Below are positions 43,511 through 55,700 of a stretch of 64,000 nt of DNA, in pieces. Every line of letters starts with the position of its first letter. The first letter of the stretch is position 1. The stretch covers positions 9,003,367 to 9,067,366 of the forward strand of contig OZ024783.1 of assembly GCA_964017065.1 (NCBI GenBank). Reading direction: 5' to 3'. The notes beneath the pieces were generated by a model. It was not told the origin of the DNA, did not search any database, and saw nothing but the letters and a program-made list of their open reading frames with translations. Both the position numbers and the translations under genes were made by a program. Source of the DNA: Haliclona indistincta (lineage: Eukaryota > Porifera > Demospongiae > Haplosclerida > Chalinidae).

Positions 43511-44063
43511 GGTTACCTGTTTGTACACACTTGCAAGTTGTTGAAGTCAACATGTCTGACTAGCGCACGATGCTGACTGCTCTGTCTGTTCGGCGAACTA
43601 GCTGATTTAACATAAACATATCTTCTAGTTAGACGTAGGACGAACAGCAATAATACTGATCTGCAACCAGCAAGCGTCGCCGAGAAAAGATCGACCAGAT
43701 CGATCGATGGTCGCCGCGCTCGAGCTAGCAGCGGGGAGGAGCGCCAGTCTAGGGTGGAGCTTGTGGCAATATGGCGAGTGACCTGCGAACGAGTATCACC
43801 ATAGCACCATAATACTACCTGGAACATCATCGTTCAGCACTGTTCAGTTAGCATTCCGTACTTTTAGTGAGCGTCTCTGGACTAATACAGTGTCCTTTGT
43901 CTCCAAAGCTGTAAGAAACGAGCCCATTACAGCAAACACACACTCCATTCTTTGCTTATGTCTGAATGCCTGAGCGTACACATGGAGCTTCGCTACCGTG
44001 ACTCTACAGGAATTATAGTCACACTGTTGACCAATCAAATTACAGTATTTCAGATTAGTAGAC
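43511..44063. other. Intergenic, nothing recognised
   Basis: The GC is a little higher than nearby and there are several short frames (for example 43513-43830 minus) without recognisable content. It may be interior sequence of the repeat family that borders it on both sides. Confidence 0.3.
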
Positions 44064-44338
44064 TCAAAATACTACAAAGCAGTTGTACACAACTTCTTTT
44101 CAGTGCCATCTGTTACCCATCAGTGCATGTTTTCAGCAGTATACTTAAAAGCATTGCATGTAGCTACTACATACTACAAAGCAGTTGTACACAACTTCTT
44201 TTCAGTGCCATCTGTTACCCATCAGTGCATGTTTTCAGCAGTATACTCATTCTATGTGGCTACTACTTAATAGTTAGACAGCGAGTCCGAGGATCTACGC
44301 GATTTAGAAACCTGAGGCCCGTTGCTATGGTGTCCGAG

Positions 44339-45433
44339 CTATGGTGTCTTAACCTTGAACTGGGTATTGAAGTGTGCTTGTTTGATGGACTAGATGGCTA
44401 CTGGAACACTTGGCTACAGTTTGCCTTTCCTGCTTACCTGTTCCTTCTCATGGGTGGTATTATTGTGGGCTGCCACTACTCTGTGTGGCTATGCAGGTTG
44501 TGTGGCTCTCATGCTGTCCCAGCACTAGCTACACTGTTTTTCATGTCCTACACTAAAATCCTACTCACAGTCACTAATGCTCTTTCCATTTTTCAGTTGC
44601 CATGCAATGACAGTATACTGACAGTGTGGAGTGTAGATGGGAACATTGATTATGGCAGTTTTAAACACCTTATTCTGGTAGCCATCTCCTGTTGTGTCCT
44701 GGTCGTTGGACTGGCTTATCCTGTTTTAGTGTTGTGTGCTCCTCTGCTAGAGAGATACAGTGACAAGTGTATCCCACTTCACAGGTGGAATCCCGTGGCA
44801 AAGTTCAAGCCACTGTTAGACGCTTATGGAGGTCCTTACAAAGATAAATTTCGATTCTGGACAGGAGTGACTTTAATGGTACGACTAACTCTCACTGTGA
44901 CATTTTCCTTTACTTCAGGAAAATTTGCTGCCATCAATAGTTGCATCATTACTACTGTTGTAGCGGGTATTTTCATATTTTGGTCTTTCACGAAAGGTGT
45001 GTATAAGAAGATTTATCTGAGCACACTTGAAGTATTCTATCTCCTCAACATATTTCTCCTGAGCACTGTTAGTCTGGCTGCTGCTTATCTAAGGTTCAAG
45101 CAGTATCAAATAGCAACCATTGTCTCTGTTTGCCTGTCCTTTGTTGTCTGTCTAGTCACTATGGCAATACACCTCTGGTGGAACCTTGATTTTAAAAAGA
45201 TCAAGAGAAAGCTTGGATTTAAAGACAGACTGGAGTGTATTGAAGTGTCTCAGGTTGCAGCAGAAGAGGACGATGAAGAGGACATACCTCCTCCAGGATC
45301 CCCACCATCAATAGTTTATGGCTCAAGTAGAGGAGAACATCGGTTTGTGCTGGAGTTTCCATCTCATGATGGTCGTGATTCATCAGTCTCTCCAGTATTG
45401 TTGGCAAGAGAACCACTACTGTTTGACACTTGA
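44339..45433 (+). pseudogene. Beta-helix/multi-pass membrane gene, copy 3, 5'-truncated
   Basis: From CTTAACCTTGAACTGGG (44344) onward the sequence matches copy 1 from about 12788 to the stop. It encodes only the later membrane segments and the tail with PPGSPPSIVYGSSRG; the signal peptide, beta-helix, Cys-rich module and first membrane segment are gone. The frame stays open for 363 codons and formally extends upstream to 43952 through repeat DNA, which I do not consider real coding. The tail is more divergent and has an acidic EEDDEEDIPP insertion. The open frame hints at recent truncation or retained use. Confidence 0.75.
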
Positions 45434-45779
45434 GCTTGAGCTGCTTCTTATCGTGTACACACATCATGGCTATGAGTAGCTCTTTCTGGACACCATCTTT
45501 ATAGCCATTTGACTTTAAATTAGCTTCAGTCTTGTTGTTTAGTTTATGTTACTAATGTACAAGTGATCCTAATGTGTAATAGTGGTAGTGTATAAACAGT
45601 AAAAGTAGTAAAAACATTTAAAACTATGATATGAATAATTCTCTTTGATGTAGCGTGATATCCAAATTTGCGTACTTACCTTGTGTGTGGGCGGGTGTAA
45701 AAAAACATGGCACCACTGCACACTAGGCAGCAAACTAAGCGTTGTTTATCACACACTATTTGTATATTTTGCACTGTTT
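45434..45779. other. 3' flank of truncated gene copy 3
   Basis: AT-rich, probably the former 3' UTR. No other feature. Confidence 0.35.
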
Positions 45780-46019
45780 CGGGTAGCTTGCTGGTTCAAC
45801 AGTGCTATGTACAGAGGATCATGGTGCACTAATGACCCTCTATGGGATGGTATGCAGTGTGAAGGGGAGGAGGGACCTTGTTGTAGTCACTCTATACTGC
45901 CTTGGTTCAAGAAGAGCACAGCAAGCACTATTGCCGCCATTACGGTACGTCTATGTCTAGATGAAGCCATTGGCAATGAGAGGATTGGTATTGAACGTCT
46001 TGAGATCTACGTCAATTGA
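45780..46019 (+). pseudogene. C-terminal extracellular domain fragment (DPLWDG...CC type)
   Basis: The open frame reads NDPLWDGMQC, then GPCCSHSILPWFKKS and VRLCLDEAIGNERIGIERLEIYV before the stop. I recognise this Cys-containing C-terminal block from large secreted or surface proteins of sponges and other early animals. No upstream domains are found, so it is a remnant or the last exon of an unseen gene; a possible acceptor (TATGTACAG) lies at about 45803-45811. Confidence 0.5.
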
Positions 46020-47115
46020 TTTCAGTCGTCTTCTTTACAGCTAGCCACATGCCATGTGCTCAAGGCCACACCCACTGCCGATTTTGTTCATGAATTAGAG
46101 GAGGCAGGGCATGGGTATGTAACAGCTGATCAACTTCTAGATTGAGAAAACATAGTTTTTGTGTTCTGATGGTTGAGGAAAATGGCCAACTTGAATCATG
46201 CAACGATTTTATCAACTTAGCATGTTTGTGTGCTGGTAGTTTTAGGACATAGGGAACATAGTCAATTACCTTTTATGTTGAGTAGAAGCCTGTGAACTGG
46301 CAAAACATCCAAAGCAGAGAAGGAAGACTATAAACTGTCACAGCAGGAAAGACGTCCTGTACTACCTCGATCAGCTTGAAGATCACTGAAAGTTAACGGC
46401 ATCAGTAGCCAGCGAGCGTACAAAAGCAGCCTCCACTTTGGGGCATGCGGGGGCGTGGTAGCTGGTCAGTACGTGATTATCAATACATGCATTCCAATGT
46501 GATGTAATTATGACTCATGTCCTACCTCCTCTGTTCATGAATACACATTTGAATGTGGTTTGTGGTGAATGTGCCTTGATTCAGAGTGCTGATAGGTTGA
46601 ATTGGTTCTGAATGTGCATTGCATCCAGAGTGCTACTTTCCCTTGCACCACATCATGGTGCGTTTACTGCTTCACTTTGATGACACTAAGTTGTCTTCAC
46701 CTAGGCATGCGTTGCCTTGTTCAAATCTAAGAAAAGTTATAAATGTGTCCTTATTTCCCAAAGTCATAGAGTTACAGTCATACAGTACCACACTATACTT
46801 CACTGTATAGATTCATGCTGTCATGTGGTATACAAGCTTGATGTCACCCATGAAACACATCAATGCCGGTGGATCATGCACTCATTACTCCACCACAACA
46901 CATATTATATCCTTGGGCGTATAAGTGAGCACACACTGCTTGCAAGGACTGGTAGATTTTAAGAAACAAGTACACATAACAGCAAGCAGTGAGCAAACTC
47001 ACAGAAGGGAAGCAGGTTCTTAGTAAAATATTTTTTATACCGACCAAACAAAATAGTCCGTCATCTTAAAAAAACTATTTACTGGTACAGTTTGCTAGAT
47101 ATAAAATTATCATAC
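46020..47115. other. Intergenic, no supported gene
   Basis: A mix of AT-rich and moderately GC-rich sequence. Short frames at 46619-46962 overlap in two phases and show no domain. The last 100 bp probably form the 3' UTR of the minus-strand gene that follows. Confidence 0.35.
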
Positions 47116-48177
47116 TCAACAATCTCTTTTCACACTCCTATTCATATTAATTTTTTCTCGCTCTTCATACGCTAATTTGTTATATTCTTTATGCTGTTCA
47201 TGCTCTTCATTATTATCAGAGTCATTCTTCTGTTCTTTGTGCTCTATTCTTCTCTGTTTTCTTTGCTCGTAAGCCTTTGCGCAATAAGTCATTGAGAAAG
47301 ATATGGTGCCCATTATGATTGTAAGTACTACAAGTGTATTTGTTAGAATTGTTATCAGGTTTTCTTCTTTTGTAGAGGAAATTTGAAATTCTAAGAATGA
47401 GTGACCAAAACCAATCACTAGTGTTGTTATTACCGTGAAGATCTGTATGGCTACAGTAGAGATTACACGACGCTTATTCCATTCGCTTCCGTTAGATACT
47501 TTGAGAAGAATCAGTTGTATTGGGCAAATGATCAGAACAGTAGTTGATATTGTACCAAGAGCAGATCCAGTGGCTGAGCCTAGTCTGAATACAAAGTTGA
47601 AGCAGACGACAGAATCGATTTCGTTATTTTTCAAATAGCTTGTGTTAGAGCAGTCCAATTTTGGAGTGTCCATATTAGGGAAAATGGGAAAGCAAGCAAA
47701 TTGTGGATCTGTGGTGCAAATATGGGATTTGTCTAACAGATATTCATCCCAAAACGTTATGAGTCCAACTACAAACAGATTGATTATAGTGAAGAAGAGC
47801 AGATAGATGTATCCATTGGGAACTTTGTAGCTTAATATACGGTAAGATTTTTTTCCATCACTGCCAGTTTGTTTCTTTAGCATAAAGTTAAAGGCTTTCT
47901 CTACCATCCATTGAATAAAGCGTTCATTGGATTTGTTGCAGAAACTGAAGCACAAAGTCATTAGTCCAAAACATGCTGAGTACAAACCTAGAGAAAGCGG
48001 TGTAACTTCAAAGAAGAAATATACTGGGAACTGCCAATGAGCATAGTAACTGTATTCCATTGTCTCCTTTGGTAAATTCCTATGAGATGCTTTGGTCTTG
48101 GGTAGATCAAAAATCAGTGGAGTCTTACGGTCAGCTGCAAAGATAAGTATCCACCCCTTATGTGTTTTGCCCAACAC
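47116..48177 (-). CDS. Small multi-pass membrane protein, unknown family (member B)
   Basis: A 353-codon frame. The likelier start is Met40 (48060, MEYSYYAHWQFPVYFF), which puts a hydrophobic segment at the N-terminus as in the paralogues; the upstream 39 residues include no recognisable feature. It shares with members A and C the LSYKVPNGYIYLLF-type second segment, an extracellular loop with paired Cys and N-glycosylation sites (DCSNTSYLKNNEIDSVVC), the signature FVFRLGSATGSALGTISTTV, and three further hydrophobic segments. The C-tail is long and charged (Lys/Glu/His repeats), unlike member A. Function is unknown. Confidence 0.75.
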   Translation of the reverse strand: MLGKTHKGWILIFAADRKTPLIFDLPKTKASHRNLPKETMEYSYYAHWQFPVYFFFEVTPLSLGLYSACFGLMTLCFSFCNKSNERFIQWMVEKAFNFMLKKQTGSDGKKSYRILSYKVPNGYIYLLFFTIINLFVVGLITFWDEYLLDKSHICTTDPQFACFPIFPNMDTPKLDCSNTSYLKNNEIDSVVCFNFVFRLGSATGSALGTISTTVLIICPIQLILLKVSNGSEWNKRRVISTVAIQIFTVITTLVIGFGHSFLEFQISSTKEENLITILTNTLVVLTIIMGTISFSMTYCAKAYEQRKQRRIEHKEQKNDSDNNEEHEQHKEYNKLAYEEREKINMNRSVKRDC

Positions 48178-48711
48178 AATAAATAAGGGGTGGACAGTAT
48201 GATGCTTGATTACAAAACAATATTCATAGTACTTATATGTAACTCTAGTATTGAGAAAGTAATATAAACCTCCAATAGTATTAATCTCATTTAGTAGTAA
48301 GAAGTAATTGTTTAGCAGGAAAGTGGCACAAAAACTTTTATCAAGGGCATATCAAGCCGCGAAGCAGTGGGAGGGCATGCAACTAGTACAAAGGTTTGAA
48401 TTGTAAACTGTTACTATTAGAAATATTTCATGGATGAACAGAAGATAGCAGTGGCACTGTAGCTGCTCTACTGTTACTATCAACAGTGTCATAGATATTG
48501 CTTGTGGCGTCTAAGTCAACGAAGAAGACGTTGAGTAGATAGCGCCTCACACACACAGCGAAGTCTGAATAGAGCACGCTAGCTTCAATTTCTGTCACAC
48601 TCACTCATTCAACACAGTTGCTTGACGTTGTCTTTATCTGTTGATTCTTGGAAAAGTCTGTGCATGTACACGTCTCATGAGCAACCTGATGTCTATTATG
48701 ATGTCTGAGAT
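48178..48711. other. Upstream region of member B
   Basis: An inverted repeat of CCACCCCTTAT spans 48152-48193 around the formal start codon, another reason to prefer the internal Met. No further feature. Confidence 0.35.
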
Positions 48712-48844
48712 CTAAGTGTCTCTGGACGTATAAAGTTCATAACCAGGCGAAATATCAGCGTTTGAACGCTAATACATTGTATGTAGCCGCCATCTTGTTT
48801 TCTCGTTCAACCCTACATAGGGAGTCACTACCTTGCCTCCCTAA
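48712..48844 (+). mobile_element. 3'-end fragment of family 1 foldback-headed element
   Basis: It matches the last 130 bp of the element at 492-1739 (ACCAGGCGAAATATCAGCG, AAGATGG-type block inverted, CAACCCTACATA) and ends CCTCCCTAA followed by T. The hairpin stem carries two changes (GTCACTACCTTGCC) that weaken pairing. The rest of the element is absent. Confidence 0.75.
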
Positions 48845-48884
48845 TAGGATTCACCTCCATGTTTATTTCTGTTTGTTTTTTTCA

Positions 48885-48968
48885 GGATTTGTTGAGAATA
48901 TTATCTGTAGAATCTTGCTTGTCCTCTTGATGTGAAGGCAGCATATAGATATAAGTATTAGTTATTGG
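48885..48968 (-). pseudogene. Short relic of small multi-pass membrane family
   Basis: About 80 bp match the gene at 19011-19826 around its GACAAGCAA-ATATTC region, including CTTGTCCTCTTGATGT. The remainder of that gene's 5' end appears at 56945-57150, on the other side of the BEL/Pao insertion. Confidence 0.55.
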
Positions 48969-48984
48969 CCTCACACGAGGGCAT

Positions 48985-49177
48985 TGTAAAACTGCCGGAT
49001 TCTCTTCCAGAGTAGGCTTTGATCGCTATCGATCTCGCGATGCACACCGATTCACTCACTGCTCTCGAGCTCTCTCTGAATGTTTATTTCAATGTGCGTC
49101 ATGAATCAACGGTGATTAATAATGATAATATGCAATAATAGCGCTAATGATAGGTTCGTCCCTGGGACAGTTCAACA
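48985..49177 (-). repeat. BEL/Pao 3' LTR (193 bp)
   Basis: In element orientation it begins TGTTGAACTG and ends CAGTTTTACA, the ends being inverted repeats. It is identical to the copy at 56279-56471. Confidence 0.95.
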
Positions 49178-49265
49178 CTCCCGCCGTTGACCAGCAAGGC
49201 ATGGTCAACCTAAGTGATACAATGATAGATAAAATGAGCAATGCATGATTATGAGTGTGATACAG

Positions 49266-50264
49266 TCAGTCCAGTTTCATATCATCTTCGACTTCCATCT
49301 CAGCTTCGATCCATTTCTTTCTCAGTTCGTCAGCTATTTTAGCAGCTGCTCTTCTTGGTCTAGAAGTTAGTTCTTGTTCTTCAGGAAGTTCAGGCAAGGA
49401 ATCCTCAGCAATGTCGGATTTAGTTTCAATTTCTGATGAATCGCAATGCAATTCCAGCGGGTACAGTAACTGTATCGGTCGATTCAGTGTCGTGTGTTGA
49501 CGATCTCTGGAAACTACTCGGACAATGGCGGCCCTCGTTTTTCCATCCTTCCCGGTTAGTAGTCGCTGAATGAAACCGAGCTTCCATAGTCCTCGTGGTA
49601 GGTGTTCATCCTTGACGATGACTACTTGTCCAATAGAGACCTTTGTCTTCTCTCCTCGGTAACGTTTCTTTGCTGTGTGTGCGTGTACCTCCCGTAATTC
49701 ACTCAAATATTCCGTGCGCCATCTCTTCCAAAACTGGTTCAAAACATTGTTCAGATGCTTCACACGGGCGGTAGCTTGGTTGCGAGTGAGAGAAAAGTCT
49801 TCATCCTTGAAGTCGATGAGATGGTTCAGATCATCTGGTAAGTTGAGTATTCGGTGTCCAGTGATCAAATGCGACGGAGTGATGGGCTCTTCAAGGTCGT
49901 CGCTAGAGACATATGACAATGGTCGAGAGTTGATCACTGCCTCAATCTCAGCTAGGCTGGTGATTAGCTCATCTAGTGAGAAATTAGCTCTTCCCACCTG
50001 TTTCCTTAAGCAGCGCTTAGTTGACTTCACAAGACGTTCAAAGGCTCCACCCCACCAGGGCGCCAACTCCACGTTGAATTGCCAGGTTATGCTAAGTCCT
50101 GATAGATAAGCCTGAACTGTTTTATCCTTCACAACTGTCTCGAGGTACTTCGCTGTGGACTTGAAAGTTTTCCCATTGTCGGAGATAAACTGCTTTGGTA
50201 ATCCTCTTCGAGCCACAAATCTCTTCAGGCAGCGAAGGAAGGTAGGTGTTAACTGATCGGTCAC
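49266..50264 (-). pseudogene. BEL/Pao integrase C-terminal part
   Basis: 332 codons in a different frame from the upstream piece. It has the second integrase Asp in FISDNGKTFKS, ELAPWWGGAFERLVKS, the region with the third acidic residue (EIEAVINSRPL), and the C-terminal DUF5641-like domain (GQVVIVKDEHLPRGLWKLG). The frame changes inside the core shortly after the first catalytic region, near 50270. Confidence 0.9.
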
Positions 50265-51237
50265 AGCCTCCAGCTAGGTGAATAGCTTGCGTGACGTAAC
50301 ATGTGAACAGTGCTATCCAGGCTTTGGCAGACTGCGACTTAGATACACGAATCAGTATAGGTCCAGCAAAATCTACACCTGTGTAGCTAAAAGCAGGGGC
50401 TTCTTCTACTCGGCACTTTGGAAGTGGAGGTGGTGCTGGGGTCTTGTACGGCAAGCCTTCGTAACGTCTGCATGTGACACAGCTATGTATGGTCTTTATA
50501 ACCGTGCTTCTTCCATGTGGTATCCAGTACTTGGTTCTGACTTCCGTCAAAGTCTCCTTCACACCATCATGAAGCACGCGCTGGTGAGCTGAGCGAATTA
50601 CAAGTGTGGTGAACCAGTGGTTCTTAGGAAGAAGGATTGGGCTCTTTGCTGATGGCTGTAAATCAGTGTTCCCGAGCCTTCCTGCACAACGCCATACTCC
50701 CTGCTCATCTCTGAAGGTGTTTAGCTGTTTCATCAGGCTCCCCTTGTCCGGTAACCTCTTCTGGGCACTGACAATCCAGAGGCATTCTGCTTCCCTCTGC
50801 TTCGCCCCTTCCTCACCCTCAGACCACTTCCCCTTGAACTTTCTGACTGCTCTTACGACTGTTGCTGTGACTCTGAGTAGCTTCAACATTGAGCTGTACC
50901 TTAACGGGTCCATGATAGATTCAACGTCCTTGTTAGAATTGACCTCCACTGAGACCATGCCATGTATTTTTCTTTTCAACTCAACTTCACATTCAGTGGG
51001 CATCGTTTTGTTGGTATCATGGGGTTCTGCGCCTGCCGCCAGCCAGGGTGGTCCATTCCACCAGAGTTTGTTTTCTGACAGTTCCACAGCACTTGCACCT
51101 CTAGATGGAAGGTCTGCAGGATTTGACGAGCCTGGGCAATGCCTCCAGTTTTCTGGGTTGATCAAGGATCGAATCTCTCGCACTCGGTTGTTCACAAATG
51201 GTCTCCACTCTTTCTCTGTGCCCTGGATCCAAAACAA
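50122..51237 (-). pseudogene. BEL/Pao RNase H end and integrase N-terminal part
   Basis: 371 codons. The start matches the region after the RNase H core (FWIQGTEKEWRPFVNNRV, CPGSSNPADLPSRG). Next come the integrase zinc-binding domain (HQRVLHDGVKETLTEVR, CVTCRR) and the first core segment (YTGVDFAGP). It is separated from the reverse transcriptase frame by an in-frame TAG at 51277-51279 and ends by frameshift near 50270. Confidence 0.9.
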
Positions 51238-51276
51238 TGATACTAGCGAGTCCGTATAGCACCTCTGTAGTGCTAG

Positions 51277-52779
51277 CTAAGGTATCGTGCACGAAAGGGC
51301 CTTCATCACTGTTGTGATGAGTCTGGAGAGAAGTAGTGCTGAAAGTAGTTCCAACCTTGGAATGGTTTGAGTCTGGACTGGAGCCACTCTTGTCTTGGAG
51401 GCGAGGAGCTTCACTTCGGTGTAGATCTCTGCTTCGACTACAAGGTAAATAACCGCGGCGTAGGCGTGGTTGGAAGCGTCACAAAACCCGTACAGCTTGT
51501 AGTTGTTGAGTGATACATCACCACTGGAAATGTAACATCGAGGAATTGAAACAGGGTTAGCAATTTTGAGATCGGCTAGTAGTGTCTTCCACTCTCTGAG
51601 TAACTCGCATGCTGGTAGCTCACTGTCCCATTCAAGTTTGGCTTTGCACAGTTTCTGGAAAAATACTTTAAATCTGATAGTAATAGGAGATAAGTATCCA
51701 AGAGGGTCGTAAAATCGCCCAATCAGACTCACAGCATTCCTCTTAGTTGGTAGCAATTTTTCCCCTACCAAGGCCAGATCTGAGGGATCAAATACCAATT
51801 CATCAGTGACATGATTCCATGTCACTCCAAGGACCTTCATCTCTGGGGACACAGTGCTGAATTCACCAGATCTTTCTGTGACGGAAGTGCCTTCCGCGAT
51901 ATTAATTTTCTTCTGCAATGTGGGGCTGTTTGTCTGGAACTTCCTGAGGTTAAAACCTCCCTCTCTGAAGATAGCCTTCGACTGATTGTATATCATTAGG
52001 GCGTCTGTTTCAGTGTTAGCACCAGTGATGACATCATCAACATAAGTCGATCGTTGCAAACATTCTACTACTGCTCTGTCTGAATCAAGGTATTTGTCAA
52101 GGTGATACTTGATGGTAGCATTGAGTAAAAATGGACTTGAAGATATGCCGAACATTACTCGTGTGAATCGGTAGATTCGTATCTCTGGCTCTTCCTTGGT
52201 AATGTCGTCCACCCAGAAGAAGCGTAGAGCGTCACGATCTCTTTCATCCATCTGGATCATCAGGAAAGCCTTCTCCACATCGGCGGTCAAGGCAATTGGG
52301 TAGAATCTGAACCGGAGTAAAATATCAAAAATAATCTGGTAAAATTTTGGACCCTTGTACAAGCACTCATTCAACGACGGCCCTGAGTCTTTCGCTGAAG
52401 CATCATAGACCACTCTTAGTTTCGTGGTTAGCTTGTCTGAACGGACTACGCCATGGTGAGGAAGATAGTGAACTGGCTCAGCTGTCTTGTCTTCTGGATT
52501 GACTGACTCAATAATTCCCTTGTTGAGTTGTTCCTTGATGATCATGTCATACTCTTCCATTATCTTAGGATCGTGTCTCAATCGTTTGAGTAGTCCTTTG
52601 AGTCTTTTCAAACTTAGTTGGTAGTTAATTGTCAGCCAAAGGTTTGTGAAATTCTTTCCATGGAAGACAAACTTGATAGCGACCGTCTTGCAATGACACT
52701 GACTTAGTAAACTGCTCGTACAGAGAACATGCGTTTTCTTGCTGACTAATTCCAAACGATTCAATTTCCCAAAAGGCAC
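51277..52779 (-). pseudogene. BEL/Pao reverse transcriptase and RNase H
   Basis: 500 codons in the frame one step away from the gag-protease frame, overlapping it by 155 bases. Reverse transcriptase motifs are visible: LRVVYDASAK, motif A ALTADVEKAFLMIQM, and motif C TYVDDVITGA, followed by the BEL-type VLGVTWNHVTDEL and a RNase H region (FCDASNHAYAAVIYL). The first 40 or so residues are out-of-frame reading of the preceding ORF. The frame ends at a TAG that appears to be a point stop, since similarity continues after it in the same frame. Confidence 0.9.
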
Positions 52780-55700
52780 GTAGTTGATCTTCTAGTGGTT
52801 CATCGTTCATGAGTTGACAATCGACCTGTAGCTGATGAGTGATTGCTGTGTGAGTGATAGAAGATTCAGAGGTGACCGTCGGTCCAGAAAGTACCCACCC
52901 TAGCTTGGTGTGAATCGCTGTGGGTCCGGTTCCAGTGCGACAGATATCTCCTGTGACTAGATCCCAGTAATAATCGCAGCCAATCAGCAGGTCAATAGGA
53001 AGATCAGAAGTACCGTCAGTTGGGTCAGCTAGATCAAGAGTCATTAACTGTTCATTAGCAGTGATAGAAGTGTCAATTGACTGGCAGGTGATCGGCTCAC
53101 AAATAGAGGGTACAACATACAGGGTAAGGTTCATGGTAGATCGCTCCCTGAGACGCATACCGACAGAAACAATAGGGCAGATTCTGTCCTGTCCTCTTTT
53201 TGCTCCAAAGGTGGCAATTGATAGAGTCTGTGTGTCAGTAGCTTTCAACTTAAGTAACTTCATAGCACGCTCCGTTAGGTAAGATCTTTGACTTCCTGTA
53301 TCAAAAAGAACACGCAGTTTGATAGCAGATCTTGGCCGTGACAAATTGTGTATCTTAGTTAGGGCAGTCTGCAATAAGATTCCTCTTCTTTTGGCGGAGC
53401 AGAAATTAGTGGTGGTTGGTGTGCTGCTACTTGACCCTGGGGAGTATGGTTGAGCCTTTGGGTTCAGTGGTGATTTGCCCGGTTGGTCAGTTGCAGGTGT
53501 ACTGTTCTTCTCACAAATTGTGGTGTGATGTCTCCCTTGACAGAGTTTGCATTTGGCTGCAGAGCGGCAAAGACGTGAGACGTGACCCTTCCTCAAACAG
53601 TTGTAACAACGACTACTCTCGCGGAGTATCTTCTTTCGCTTGTTTATGTCAGTGACAACTCTGCAATTCGTTGATGGATGAGACTGCTGACAGAAGATAC
53701 ACTTGGTAGAATCATTAACATTAGCAGGAAAGGCAGAAGTTGGTGTACGTTCTTGTTGCCTATGGCGAGGATGAGAGTGTGGTATGGAGCTGTTTGCTCT
53801 TTCACGTGCACTTAACTCAAGTTCGAAAGTCTCAAGAAGGTTGTCCATGTCTAACTTGTCTGCAGAGATCTTGCGACTGACGACCAACCGTAATTCAGGG
53901 GGCAACTTGTTCAAAAGGACTGATGAGAGCATGGCTCCATAAGATCCTGATTCGACTCCCAGTGCTTTTAGACTTCGAATGTTGGCTTCCGATTGATCGT
54001 ATAAGCGTTGCAACTCTCGTAGGTGTCCATCAGATGTCACCGCACTAACATGTAGCAGCGCATCCATGTGCTTCGAAATAATCAGTTGTCTGTTCCCGAA
54101 CCGTTTCTTTAATATTTCGACAGCTTCCTTGTAATTTGAGGCTGTCATACTCATGCCTGAGATAGCGTCGCGTGCAGTTCCTTCAAGTAAGGATCTTAGG
54201 TGGTTGAATTTGTCAACTTCTGGTAAACGATCATTAGTGTGTACTGCAGAGTCGAACGAATCCCAGAAGCTAGTCCACTTCATGAGGTTGCCGTTGAAGT
54301 GTGGTAATGAAAGTTTAGGTAACTTGACTCTGTCTGGTAAAGTGGTAGGAGCATGAATTACGGTACCAGGATAAGCATGATCAACGGCGTCAGGGTGAGT
54401 TACCAAACTGGTGACACCAGTGTGAGTCGACAGGGGAACAAAACTGTGTGCACCGGAGTGAGTCGACGGAGAGGCATGGATAGGTACACCAGAGTGAGTC
54501 GACGGAGAAACATGACTGTGTGCACCAGAGTAAGTCGACGGAGAGTCATGGATAGGTACACCAGAGTGAGTCGACAAAGAGGCGTGGATAGGTGCACCAG
54601 AGTGAGTCGACGGAGAGGCGTGGATAGGTACACCAGAGTGAGTCGACGGAGAGGCGTGGATAGGTACACCAGAGTGAGTCGACGGAGAGGCGTGGATAGG
54701 TACACCAGAGTAAGTTGATGGAGAGACATGGCTGTGTACACCAGAGTAAGTCGATGAAGGAACATGACTAGGTACACCAGAGTGAGTCGACAAAGAGGCG
54801 TGGATAGGTGCACCAGAGTAAGTTGATGGAGAGACATGGCTGTGTACACCAGAGTAAGTCGATGAAGGAACATGACTAGGTACACCAAAGTGAGTCGACA
54901 AAGAGGCGTGGATAGGTGCACCAGAGTGAGTCGACGGAGAGGCGTGGATAGGTACACCAGAGTGAGTTGATGGAGAGACATGGCTGTGTACACCAGAGTA
55001 AGTCGATGAAGGAACATGACTAGGTACACCAGAGTGAGTTGATAGAGGAGCATGACCAGGATAAGAGAGAGAAGAAGTGACACCAGGATAAATGAACGAA
55101 GGGTCATGCCAAATCGGAAACGTACTGAGTGTAGTGGGATGAACCAGGGTAGTAGCTGTAATTGGCGAGGTTGGCGAAGTATACGCAACAGCACCTGGTG
55201 TGTCCAGAGCGTTCGGAGGAGTGTAAGCTGCACTAGCACCTGGTAAGATCCAGTGAACGTGTCTAGGACTTGGAACCGGCACAGTTAGAGGATCATAAGT
55301 GGCAACTGGCGCAGTTAAGTAATCGTGAGAGGTAACTGGCGCAGTTAAGGGATCATGAAGGGCAACTGGCGCAGTTAAGGGATCATGAAGGGCAACTGGC
55401 GCAGTTAAGGGAACGTGAGAGGTAGCTGGCGCAGTTAAGGGATCATGAAGGGCAACTGGCGCAGTTAAGGGATCATGAAGGGCAACTGGCGCAGTTAAGG
55501 GAACGTGAGAGGTAGCTGGCGCAGTTAAGGGATCATGAAGGGCAACTGGCACAGTTAAGGGAACGTGAGAGGTAGCTGGCGCAGTTAAGGGATCATGAAG
55601 GGCAACTGGCGCAGTTAAGGGATCGTCAGAATTCATAGCTGGTATTGTAGAGTTGTCAGTAACCTCATCTTCAGGTGGTGGGGTTGATGAATCCTGTAGG

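Noticed and set aside
43952..44338. N-terminal extension of the truncated beta-helix frame
   Set aside because: It is made of duplicated upstream sequence and a palindromic repeat, so the open frame is fortuitous.
54353..55239. Long repetitive frames overlapping Gag on both strands (for example 54400-55239 and 54353-54718)
   Set aside because: They are shadows of the 36-bp minisatellite, whose length is a multiple of three, so all frames stay open.
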